DNA of 7,762 bases from CAYWMP01 sp964459445 (GCA_964459445.1 CAYWMP010000238.1:1-7762); one strand, 5' to 3'; counted from the first letter of the stretch, positions 1-6,553 are shown. Translations and numbers: made by a program. The notes: generated by a model not told the origin, from the sequence alone.

Positions 1-25
1 TTGTCAAGGATTAGTTTGTGCCAGC

Positions 26-1456
26 CTATTCCACCCAGTCTAGGTTGGGGGTTTTTTTGTGCCAATCGGTGGCTTGCTGAAAGGCATGCCCAATCCTGAG
101 AATCATATCCTCCTGATAGGGTTTTCCGTAAATCATCAACCCAATAGGCAGGCCGTCGGCGGTAAAACCGCAGGGAACCGTAAGGCCGCAGAGGTTGAGC
201 ATATTGCCGATGGCGGTGTTTCGAAGGTAGGCCCAATTATACTTTGTGTATGTTTTCCAATCGTATTCAGATTCGGCAACAGGTGTTGACGGGATCATCG
301 TGGTGGGCACAAGCAGGGCATCGATGTCATTCAGGGCATGATTCACTTTTTCCCAAAGGTTTTTCAAGTCCTGTTTGTCCTTCAAATAATCGGCTGCATG
401 GATGTTTCCGGCCTTGACCATGCGCCTGGAAACGACAGGATCGAGCTCGTCCGGATGGTTCTCCAGCAATTGTCTGTTTATGGCGTACCCTTCTGCCGCA
501 ACGATCAGTCCGCTGGCATTGAGCCTTTGGGCTTCCTCCACCTCGAGAAATGGGATGGGTCCCAAAAGGGCTCCCAGACTCTCAAGGATTTCCCCGCATT
601 TTCGGACCGCCTGTTCGACTTCCGGATGAACATCCTCCCAGAACACCAAATCAGGGAAGGCAATTCGGAGTCCTTTTACACCATCATTGAATCCCTTGAA
701 TACATCCTGAGACGGCCTGTTCCAAGTGGCCTCGTCTTTAGAGTCGTATCCCTGAATGCATTGATAAACTAAGGCAGCATCATCTACTGAACGGGCCAGT
801 AGTCCAACGGAATCCAGGGTCCAACTCAGGGGGTACACACCAAAGCGGCTGATTCTGCCCACCGTAGTCTTTAGGCCCGTGATGCCGCAAAGGGCTGCGG
901 GGACACGCACGGATCCGCCCGTGTCTGTTCCGAGAGCCAGAGGCGTCATACCCGAGGCAACTGCAACCGCAGACCCGCTGCTTGAGCCGCCCGGCAGGTA
1001 ATGGGTCTCCTTCCAGGGGTTATGGGGCGTGCCGTGATCGTGGTTGATGCCCAGGCCGCTGAAGGCGAACTGCACAGTGTTGGTCTTACCCAGAAGGGTC
1101 ATACCTTCCTGGGTCAGTCTGCGAATCACAGTGGCATCCTGTTCGGCCTCTTTTTTTCCCAGGAGTCTGGCGCCGGCGGAAGTGGGAAGTCCCTTGACAT
1201 CAAAGAGATCTTTGGCCGCATAGGGAATTCCTCTCAAAAGTCCGGATTCCTGACCTTCCTGAAAGTCTCGTTCCGCGGCCTTGGCCGCCTTGAGGGCGTT
1301 TTTTCGGCAAACAACCCTAAAGGCATTCAGGGTCTTATCCAGGGATTCGATCCGAGAAAGACAGTGTTCGGTGAGCTCAACCGGGCTTAGTTTTCCCTCT
1401 CTAATGCTTTCAGCCAGGGAGTTGATTGTCATATGGTGAAGCGCGGTATCGGCCAT
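26..1456 (-). CDS. Amidase-signature family amidohydrolase (not GatA-like)
   Basis: This 476-aa protein belongs to the amidase signature family, serine hydrolases that cleave amide or ureide bonds with a Ser-cisSer-Lys triad. Visible catalytic residues are Lys82 (in YAAKDLF), cis-Ser158 (in PGGSSSGS, 155-162) and nucleophile Ser182 (in GTDTGGSVRVPAALCG, 176-191); the 24-residue Ser-Ser spacing is the usual one. There is no signal peptide, so it is probably cytoplasmic. The GGSSSGS and SVRVPAA variants differ from the GGSSGGS and SIRQPAA typical of GatA, and no gatB or gatC is adjacent, so a tRNA-amidotransferase role is unlikely. It lacks the extra C-terminal domain of full-length allophanate hydrolases; its length fits AtzE-like or general amidases. 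The ATG start has GGAG 8 nt upstream. It is the last gene in the minus-strand direction, separated from carbamate kinase by 341 bp that include a repeat, so it may be transcribed separately. The substrate is unknown; a ureide or amide feeding carbamate chemistry is inferred from context only. Confidence 0.93.
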   Translation of the reverse strand: MADTALHHMTINSLAESIREGKLSPVELTEHCLSRIESLDKTLNAFRVVCRKNALKAAKAAERDFQEGQESGLLRGIPYAAKDLFDVKGLPTSAGARLLGKKEAEQDATVIRRLTQEGMTLLGKTNTVQFAFSGLGINHDHGTPHNPWKETHYLPGGSSSGSAVAVASGMTPLALGTDTGGSVRVPAALCGITGLKTTVGRISRFGVYPLSWTLDSVGLLARSVDDAALVYQCIQGYDSKDEATWNRPSQDVFKGFNDGVKGLRIAFPDLVFWEDVHPEVEQAVRKCGEILESLGALLGPIPFLEVEEAQRLNASGLIVAAEGYAINRQLLENHPDELDPVVSRRMVKAGNIHAADYLKDKQDLKNLWEKVNHALNDIDALLVPTTMIPSTPVAESEYDWKTYTKYNWAYLRNTAIGNMLNLCGLTVPCGFTADGLPIGLMIYGKPYQEDMILRIGHAFQQATDWHKKTPNLDWVE

Positions 1457-1520
1457 AGCATGCTCTCCAAGGCAATATAAAGCGACAGCCTATTAACTTG
1501 GTCCAGTAGAAGATGAATAT

Positions 1521-1747
1521 CGAATATCGAACAAGAAATTTCGAATTATGAAGTTCTAAGACTATTTTGTCTCGCAGTTCTGATGCGTGTCACATAGGTT
1601 CAGGATCCATAGGGTAACATCGAAAGGAAAATTTTGTTTCAATGTTTCTGCTATTGGGATTATTCGAATGGCAAAATCTATCAATCTATCCTTAAGGTCA
1701 AATGTCTTTCATTCCTTCGACATTCATTATTCCTTGTTCGATATTCG
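1521..1747. repeat. Repeat element A: about 227 bp with inverted terminal arms
   Basis: The ends carry a perfect 15-bp inverted repeat, cgaatatcgaacaag at 1521-1535 and its complement at 1733-1747. Additional degenerate TCGAAT-like units follow just inside each arm (1540-1552 and 1711-1731). The interior shows no credible gene; the only reading frame translates the arm into the low-complexity peptide FDIHYSLFDIRR, a familiar spurious product of such repeats. Element B at 7464-7706 has the same architecture and similar interior landmarks. With the kinase 3' stem-loop, this element accounts for most of the 341-bp gap between the kinase and amidase genes. The rest of the gap (1457-1520, 1748-1779) shows only the amidase ribosome-binding site. 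A non-autonomous mobile (MITE-like) or palindromic dispersed repeat is likely; no transposase is present. Confidence 0.7.
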
Positions 1748-1779
1748 GCGTTCTGACAGGCCAAGAGAATTGCTCAGGT

Positions 1780-1800
1780 TAGCGCCCTTTCCCGGCGCTA
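1780..1800 (-). terminator. Stem-loop overlapping the carbamate kinase stop codon
   Basis: Perfect 7-bp arms, tagcgcc (1780-1786) and ggcgcta (1794-1800), enclose a 7-nt loop; the kinase TAG stop codon lies inside the upstream arm as transcribed. No T-run follows on the minus strand, so this is not a classical intrinsic terminator. It could protect the mRNA 3' end or weaken read-through into the amidase. Confidence 0.35.
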
Positions 1801-2754
1801 CTCTTCCCCCAGGATTATGGTTCCGGATCGGCCCTTGAGGGCCTTTTCCGCATGGTCAATATCTGCAATGATGGCCCTGTCCCCACCCTTTTCCACAAAT
1901 TGGATCGCTGCCTCGACTTTGGGTCCAATACTGCCCTCCGGAAAAATGCCGCTCTCCAGAAGTTCCCTCATGGGCCCGGCTTTAATCCTCTCAATAGGTT
2001 TTTGATCCTGTGAATTAAAGTCCAGAAACACGGCAGGCACATCGGTCAGCATGAGAAGGATATGCGCTCGAATATCGGAAGCCAAGCACTCGGAAGCGAG
2101 ATCTTTGTCAACGACACCATTTATGCCCCGTAGCCTATCACTGCCCTCTTTGACAACCGGTACGCCTCCCCCTCCACATGCCAAGACAATAAATCCGTTC
2201 TTGAGAGCGCTTTCGATGCTCTTGGCATTTACGATATGGACAGGCTTCGGCGAAGGGACGACCCGCCGCCATCCTTTCTTAGGGTCATTGATCCAATGTT
2301 CGTGCTCTTTTGTTGCCTGAAGCATTTCCTGCTCCGTGAGCCAGGGGCCAACAGGCTTCGACGGGTTTTTAAAGGCGGGATCGTTGCCATTCACAAGGGT
2401 CTGGGTGAGAATGGTGGTGACTTCGGCACGTTTGCCCATGCTGGCCAATTCGTTCCACAGGACCTGTTGCAGGAGATAGCCGATCTGACCCTGGCTCTGG
2501 GCACCGCAGATATCCAAGGGCATGGCCGGCACCTCGTCTTTTGACCTCTCGTTTTGAATGAGAATGTTTCCCACTTGAGGCCCGTTGCCGTGGGTGACGA
2601 CGACCTGGAACCAGGACGCAATTATGGGAGCAAGACGTTTTGCAGTGATTTTCAGATTTGATTTTTGCTCTTCGACCGTCCCGCTTTGACCGTATTGAAG
2701 GATCGCGTTTCCACCTAAAGCGATGACCAGTTTTTTGATGAATTCTTCAGCCAA
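1798..2754 (-). CDS. arcC: Carbamate kinase
   Basis: Carbamate kinase interconverts carbamoyl phosphate + ADP and carbamate + ATP in the cytoplasm; in fermentative pathways it runs toward ATP. It is an amino-acid-kinase-fold protein of about 318 aa, normal for the family. Numbered from the TTG at 2754, the motifs in order are ALGGNA (12-17), THGNGPQVG (54-62), ACGGGGVPVV (192-201), DKDLAS (216-221), LTDV (236-239) and GPKVEAA (277-283) near the C-terminus. No ATG precedes the fold. Two TTG codons are available, at 2760 and 2754; AAGGA (plus strand 2761-2765) abuts the first but lies 6 nt from the second, so I chose 2754. It begins about 40 nt after the CarB-like gene ends, so the two are almost certainly cotranscribed. 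Sequence alone does not tell an arginine-deiminase ArcC from an allantoin-linked AllK/YbcF type; nothing for arginine catabolism is nearby, so the latter type of role is favoured by context. Confidence 0.95.
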   Translation of the reverse strand: MAEEFIKKLVIALGGNAILQYGQSGTVEEQKSNLKITAKRLAPIIASWFQVVVTHGNGPQVGNILIQNERSKDEVPAMPLDICGAQSQGQIGYLLQQVLWNELASMGKRAEVTTILTQTLVNGNDPAFKNPSKPVGPWLTEQEMLQATKEHEHWINDPKKGWRRVVPSPKPVHIVNAKSIESALKNGFIVLACGGGGVPVVKEGSDRLRGINGVVDKDLASECLASDIRAHILLMLTDVPAVFLDFNSQDQKPIERIKAGPMRELLESGIFPEGSIGPKVEAAIQFVEKGGDRAIIADIDHAEKALKGRSGTIILGEE

Positions 2755-2760
2755 AATCAA

Positions 2761-2765
2761 TCCTT
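2761..2765 (-). promoter_or_regulatory. Ribosome-binding site that decides the kinase start
   Basis: The minus strand reads AAGGA followed by TTGATTTTGGCT. Spacing is 0 nt to the first TTG (2760) and 6 nt to the second (2754), so initiation at 2754 is mechanically preferable. Either start differs by only two residues. Confidence 0.6.
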
Positions 2766-2794
2766 AAAGGGGAAGTTGAGCAGTTCGTAACCTA

Positions 2795-5700
2795 TCAGAG
2801 TGGCGTAAAGGTAAGGGGACTCTTGCGTGCTTCCTCTATGCCGCACGCAAACAAAAACGCTCCCGATGTGGTTGTGATAAGGGGTATATTGTGTTCTATG
2901 GTCACCCGCCGGATAGCGGACTCATCCAGTTTGGATTGTATGCCGAGGGGTATATTTATGACGAGGCTGATTTCACCGTTCTTGATCAAATCAATGATAT
3001 GGGGACGAGAGCCGGATACCTTATGCACCTTGAGCACATCAATACCCCTTCCCGTAAGAAATTGTGCTGTCCCCTGGGTGCTCACGATCGAAAATCCCAG
3101 CTCCACGAGCTTTTTGGATGTATGGAATATAGCTTCCTTTTCAGAATCTCTCACGCTGACAAAGATGTTGCCTTTTGTGGGCATTTTTGGATGCACGGCC
3201 AGTTGAGATTTGAAATAGGCCTTGCCGAAGGAATTATCGTTGCCGCAAACTTGGCCTGTTGAATTCATTTTAGGAGAGAGCACGGGATCGAAATCCAGGA
3301 AGCGTGAATAGGGGAATACGGCCTCTTTGACGAAAAACCGATCGCTCCCTTCCGGCCAGGGCTCCATCTCAACCTGATCCATCTTTGCCCCAAGCAGCAA
3401 CTCCGCACTCCAGCCGTCAATCAGGTGGCCGATGGATTTTTCAAACCGAGGAATGTTTCTGCTGGGATAGGGCCAGACGCCTGTTACGAACAGATTCCGA
3501 CCCTTAATGGCCAAATCCAGATAAAGGTGTCCCTTGATATGGAAATGGGCCGCAATACCCTTTAGCGCCTCTTTGGCAATGGCCTTGTGAAGATCGCCCA
3601 GCGACAGCGTGGGGATAACCGAAGCGCAATCACCTCCGTGGACGCCGTATTCCTCTATGTTTTCGATGAAAGTCAATGTGAAGGCGTTAGCGCCATCACA
3701 AAGGGCCAAGACGCCTGCCCCTATCATACCATCCTGAAATTTTTCCATGAAAAGGGGTGCATTCCGGGAAATGTGTTTTTCGTATCGATCCAAAAACTCG
3801 CCGACCATTTCTTCATCATGAAGAATGGCGGCCTGGGGATTTACATGGGTGTTTGTCAACCTTACAAGAATAGGGTATCCCAACTCGGCGGCTTCGCTGA
3901 GGACATGATCCGGATCATAACCAAAAGAATAACTCAAGAGGGGCGCTCCGATTTTTTCGAGGTTTTCCCACAACACTTCTTGAGCATTTATCTTTTTGAT
4001 TGACTCGATCGGGGTGCCAAAGACAGCGATTCCCCTTTTTTCCAACAAGTCTTCAAGGCCCTCCGGGATTGAGGGACAGAACTGATGGATCACCCCGTCG
4101 ATCGCCCAGGCTTCTAAAAGGGTCTCTATTGAATCAAGGGACACGGTCTCCAGACAGACGCCTTCCATGAGACCCAAATCCAGACTTGCAGAATCGGGAT
4201 TGGGATTGATGATGAATACGCGATGCCCCTTTTCTTTCAGAGCGAGCGTTGCTTCAACAAGGGCTTGATCCACTTCTGATCCCCACCCTGTCCTGTAAGG
4301 CCCCGGGCCCAGGAACAGTATCGATGAGGTCCCGTCTTGAACCTCTGCCTTGTCTCTTTTGGGGAGCCCTTTTTCAGCTTCTGTCACGGTCGACAAAAAA
4401 CAAAGGTTGTTTGGTGATGTTTCGTCATCCTGGGATATGGATATCAAACGGCGTTCGATTGACCTTTGGTTTTCAAGTGGCGCTCCCTTTTCGGCATCCA
4501 GCCAGGACATTTGTGCGAACTCGCTTTGTGAGATCAATGGTGCCCTTGAGTCATCCGAGTTTTTGACCTGCCGAAGTCGAGAAGAGAGGGAGGCCAACTC
4601 CTTCAAGGCCGGCAGAATCGATGGGTTAATGACATTATGGGGGCCTTCCAAAAGTTCGCTGTAACCCGCCTCCAGGGCTTTAAAGATCTTAGAAAGACGT
4701 CCACCGCCTATTTCTGATGAATGATGGGCGGTATTTGCTCCGTTTATGAAAGGAGGCGGTCTATCCGATTTAAAAATAGGGGATACAAGCCCGATGGCCT
4801 TTGCGAGAGTCTCAATAGGTGTGCGACCTACAAAGACTTCTGCTCCAAAGGAAAGCATGGTCGAAATGACGTTGTCATCCGTCGGAAGTTCGCTCACAGG
4901 GATGGGTACCCGGACGGCATTCAATTTCGGGTCACCGCTTTCGGTCGGAGGATTATAGGGGTCACCCAGAGTGAGGGAAGCGTTAACCTGGCCAAGAGGA
5001 ATATTGTGTAGCATGGATAGGAAGGAAGAAAATCGGTTTAGACCGTGATTCACGCGCAAGACAACCATTTCACCGCTATCCGGAGAATAAGCCAGTCTAA
5101 ATTGCAGGCTCCCGCAAATTTTCAGGTGGTCGGCTATCTGGCCCGCCCAATCGATAACCTTGCTCTCAAGGTCTTTATTCAGCGATGGCGCGGGGGCCAT
5201 GACAACACTGTTCCCCAAATGGATATCAGCGCCACCTTCAAGGGCTTCAAGCGTGCCGACAACATGGAAACGGCCCGGTGATTTCGGATCATGAATTCCT
5301 TCGATGGCCAGTTGCACCCAATCAGGTTGCACCTTCTGAATAATGACCTCTTTGACCGGGCTCGAATTCAAGGTGAAGTGGGCGTATCGCTGAACCTCTT
5401 CAACGTTGTAAACCAGATAACCGCCTACGCCTTCAAGTGCCAGAGCAGGCCTCAGCATCAACGGAAATCCTATTGATCGACAAAGATTGATGCAATCTTC
5501 TGTGTTTCGTGCGATTTCTGTTTCAATAAAAGGGATATCAAGGTCGGCCAGAGTCTTTTTTAGGACTTCCTCATCCAACAGACGCTTTAGTGTGGACACA
5601 GGCGTTCCCAACACCTGGACCTCATGCCGGTCGAGAACCCCGTTACGATCCAGAAAGATCAACAGGTGCAGGGCCTGATATCCCCCTAAGAAATGAGTGA

Positions 5701-5935
5701 TACTGTCGGGCTTTTCAAGCTCGATAATGTTTTCCAGGACTTTAAGGGTGAGAGGCTCCAGGTAGACAGCGTCCGCGCGGCCGTTTGCGCTCGCAAGAGT
5801 CGCCGGATTATCATCAACCCATACGACTTCATGGCCAGCATTCCTGAGAAATTGAATAGCCTGGACCGCGAATCGCTCGTAATATCCTGTCTTGCCTAAG
5901 AGCTCGGGTCCGGAACCTAGGACTAGGATTTTCAT
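2795..5935 (-). CDS. CarB-like pseudo-synthetase: carbamoyl phosphate synthetase large-subunit homologue with degenerate ATP sites
   Basis: At 1046 aa this is close to CarB length (about 1073) and keeps its layout: N-terminal pre-ATP-grasp/ATP-grasp half (about 1-385), middle domain (about 386-535), second ATP-grasp half (about 536-890) and C-terminal MGS-like allosteric domain (about 921-1046). Shared landmarks include GSGP (7-10), LRPA (161-164), IHLGNSVVMAPA (238-249), GVHGGD (764-769), TQGTA (953-957), RPHI (977-980) and IRR (1008-1010). Catalytic features are damaged. The first-site EMNPR metal/ATP motif reads RVNHG (294-298) and the EFDY signature is gone. The second-site EVNPR reads GVWPY (819-823), the upstream Gln is Asp807, and the ATP-loop GG is missing after VRLT (691-694). 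True CarB makes carbamoyl phosphate from bicarbonate, ammonia and two ATP; this protein probably cannot do so canonically. The ORF is uninterrupted over 3.1 kb, arguing for selection rather than decay. ATG start with AAGGAT (plus 5941-5946) upstream. No CarA gene is adjacent. It heads the kinase operon; its function is unknown, perhaps regulatory, scaffolding or ligand binding. Confidence 0.9.
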   Translation of the reverse strand: MKILVLGSGPELLGKTGYYERFAVQAIQFLRNAGHEVVWVDDNPATLASANGRADAVYLEPLTLKVLENIIELEKPDSITHFLGGYQALHLLIFLDRNGVLDRHEVQVLGTPVSTLKRLLDEEVLKKTLADLDIPFIETEIARNTEDCINLCRSIGFPLMLRPALALEGVGGYLVYNVEEVQRYAHFTLNSSPVKEVIIQKVQPDWVQLAIEGIHDPKSPGRFHVVGTLEALEGGADIHLGNSVVMAPAPSLNKDLESKVIDWAGQIADHLKICGSLQFRLAYSPDSGEMVVLRVNHGLNRFSSFLSMLHNIPLGQVNASLTLGDPYNPPTESGDPKLNAVRVPIPVSELPTDDNVISTMLSFGAEVFVGRTPIETLAKAIGLVSPIFKSDRPPPFINGANTAHHSSEIGGGRLSKIFKALEAGYSELLEGPHNVINPSILPALKELASLSSRLRQVKNSDDSRAPLISQSEFAQMSWLDAEKGAPLENQRSIERRLISISQDDETSPNNLCFLSTVTEAEKGLPKRDKAEVQDGTSSILFLGPGPYRTGWGSEVDQALVEATLALKEKGHRVFIINPNPDSASLDLGLMEGVCLETVSLDSIETLLEAWAIDGVIHQFCPSIPEGLEDLLEKRGIAVFGTPIESIKKINAQEVLWENLEKIGAPLLSYSFGYDPDHVLSEAAELGYPILVRLTNTHVNPQAAILHDEEMVGEFLDRYEKHISRNAPLFMEKFQDGMIGAGVLALCDGANAFTLTFIENIEEYGVHGGDCASVIPTLSLGDLHKAIAKEALKGIAAHFHIKGHLYLDLAIKGRNLFVTGVWPYPSRNIPRFEKSIGHLIDGWSAELLLGAKMDQVEMEPWPEGSDRFFVKEAVFPYSRFLDFDPVLSPKMNSTGQVCGNDNSFGKAYFKSQLAVHPKMPTKGNIFVSVRDSEKEAIFHTSKKLVELGFSIVSTQGTAQFLTGRGIDVLKVHKVSGSRPHIIDLIKNGEISLVINIPLGIQSKLDESAIRRVTIEHNIPLITTTSGAFLFACGIEEARKSPLTFTPL

Positions 5936-5948
5936 ATAAAATCCTTAT

Positions 5949-6122
5949 TTCGCGCAGGTTGATGAAAAACGCTCATTTGCCGTTCGACAAGCTCACGGCC
6001 CTGAGTAAAGCCGATGGGCTGCGTTGCCCTCATCCCTCGTCACTGCAACGTACCATTCTGTACGTCTCATCCCTCTGGATTTCGGAAGCCTTGCATCTGA
6101 ACGCTTTTGATCAACCTGCGAA
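5949..6122. repeat. Dispersed repeat element C: 174 bp with terminal inverted repeats
   Basis: Left arm 5949-5972 and right arm 6100-6122 are imperfect inverted repeats sharing the core CAGGTTGAT, followed by four A and a GC-containing end. Inside are a perfect palindrome, acgtac-cattct-gtacgt (6048-6065), a 10-bp direct repeat ctcatccctc (6029-6038 and 6066-6075) and a ttcgacaagctcac block (5983-5996). From memory, the block around the palindrome resembles a repeat common in sulfate-reducer genomes, whose minus-strand translation gives peptides like YVAVTRDEGNAAH; that peptide appears here. It ends 13 bp before the CarB-like start codon, directly against its ribosome-binding site, so the native promoter is either inside it or beyond it. 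No target-site duplication is obvious. Confidence 0.7.
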
Positions 6123-6131
6123 CAGAAAATG

Positions 6132-6179
6132 CTCGACTTTTTGCTAAAGAGGAAAAGTCGAGAGTTACGTTTTAGCAAA
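6132..6179. repeat. Two overlapping, mutually exclusive hairpins
   Basis: Arms ctcgactttt (6132-6141) and aaaagtcgag (6153-6162) form a perfect 10-bp stem with an 11-nt loop. The sequence tttgctaaa (6140-6148), mostly in that loop, is also perfectly complementary to tttagcaaa (6171-6179). The two pairings overlap at 6140-6141, giving alternative or pseudoknot-like folding. If the weak promoter at 6192-6221 is used, this lies in the CarB-like mRNA leader. No T-run makes it a clear terminator. Confidence 0.45.
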
Positions 6180-6191
6180 GGAAAAACATAA

Positions 6192-6221
6192 ACTATAAAT
6201 CCTAGAACCCCATCAAGTAAA
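6192..6221 (-). promoter_or_regulatory. Weak candidate promoter for the CarB-like/kinase operon
   Basis: On the minus strand TTTACT (plus 6216-6221) and TATAGT (plus 6192-6197) are separated by 18 bp, matching the sigma70 boxes at 4/6 and 5/6. A transcript from here would have a leader of about 250 nt including repeat element C. It is the best candidate I see upstream of that repeat, but such matches occur by chance in AT-rich DNA. Confidence 0.3.
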
Positions 6222-6254
6222 GAAAATTTTGCTAATGGTCCACGCCATTAAGGC

Positions 6255-6427
6255 ATTGAGACCTCGGCAGAATGCTCAATTTTGGTCAAGGTCAAGGTCG
6301 GCGAGGATTTTAACCAAAGAAATACCTGTAGTATTTTGAGGATTAACTCGCCATACTTCTGGCGGGTTAAAATCCGAGTCTGAAGCAGAGATTGGACAAA
6401 AGGGAGCGTTTTGGTGAGGTCTCGAAT
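6255..6427. repeat. Long imperfect inverted repeat (about 62-nt arms)
   Basis: Left arm 6255-6315 and right arm 6365-6427 are about 71 percent complementary by hand alignment (about 44 of 62 positions). There are perfect blocks at the outer end (gagacctc 6258-6265 with gaggtctc 6416-6423) and inner end (ggattttaacc 6305-6315 with ggttaaaatcc 6365-6375). The 49-nt centre holds a second option: GGATTAACTCGCC (6340-6352) pairs with 6361-6375 as a 13-bp stem with an AA bulge and 8-nt loop, competing for the same inner right arm. The left arm also has a tandem ggtcaa/ggtcaa/ggtcgg run (6284-6301). It could be a decayed MITE or a structured RNA. It stops 2 bp before the -35 box of the DUF2877 promoter. 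Confidence 0.6.
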
Positions 6428-6429
6428 TA

Positions 6430-6458
6430 TTGACACAAAAGACCCCTTTCACTATACT
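6430..6458 (+). promoter_or_regulatory. Near-consensus sigma70-type promoter for the DUF2877 gene
   Basis: TTGACA (6430-6435) and TATACT (6453-6458) are separated by exactly 17 bp, matching housekeeping boxes at 6/6 and 5/6. Transcription would start near 6465, leaving a leader of about 90 nt before the ATG at 6554. This is the best promoter in the window and points to independent, probably strong, expression of the DUF2877 gene. Confidence 0.75.
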
Positions 6459-6553
6459 CTAATTTTTCCTTCCGACCGAAAGAAGTCCATACCAATCTGG
6501 TTAGTGCCGCGAAAAGCCTTTGCGAAGATGTAACAGGCGTAATCGCAGCATGA

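Larger units (their letters stand above)
5936..6553. other. 618-bp divergent intergenic region packed with repeats and inverted structures
   Basis: No convincing gene lies here. From left to right it holds the CarB-like gene's ribosome-binding site (5941-5946), a 174-bp dispersed repeat, two competing small hairpins, a weak minus-strand promoter candidate, a 173-bp long imperfect inverted repeat, a strong plus-strand promoter and a roughly 90-nt leader for the DUF2877 gene. Short reading frames here (for example minus 6178-5993 and minus 6436-6248) coincide with repeats and lack ribosome-binding sites. Confidence 0.7.

Noticed and set aside
26..1456. Annotation as GatA, the glutamyl-tRNA amidotransferase subunit
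   Set aside because: The motif variants and absence of gatB/gatC do not support it.
1521..1747. CRISPR-like array from the repeated TCGAA-type units
   Set aside because: Units are short, degenerate and arranged as inverted arms, without regular spacers or cas genes.
1780..1800. Classical rho-independent terminator after the kinase
   Set aside because: The stem is good, but no T-tract follows on the transcribed strand; it is kept only as a low-confidence stem-loop.
1587..1838. 83-codon plus-strand frame covering element A and the kinase 3' end
   Set aside because: It runs through the repeat arm and antisense into the well-supported kinase gene, and encodes the low-complexity FDI/SLFDIRR peptide.
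2795..5935. Annotation as a functional carbamoyl phosphate synthetase large subunit (carB)
   Set aside because: Overall similarity is clear, but key Mg-ATP ligands are missing in both halves and no CarA is adjacent.
5959..6178. Short frames on both strands across 5959-6178
   Set aside because: They translate repeat element C; the minus-strand peptide is of the recurrent spurious type seen for such repeats.
6248..6436. 62-codon minus-strand reading frame starting with GTG in the divergent intergenic region
   Set aside because: It coincides almost exactly with the long imperfect inverted repeat, has no ribosome-binding site and resembles no family I recognise; a by-product of the palindrome is more likely.
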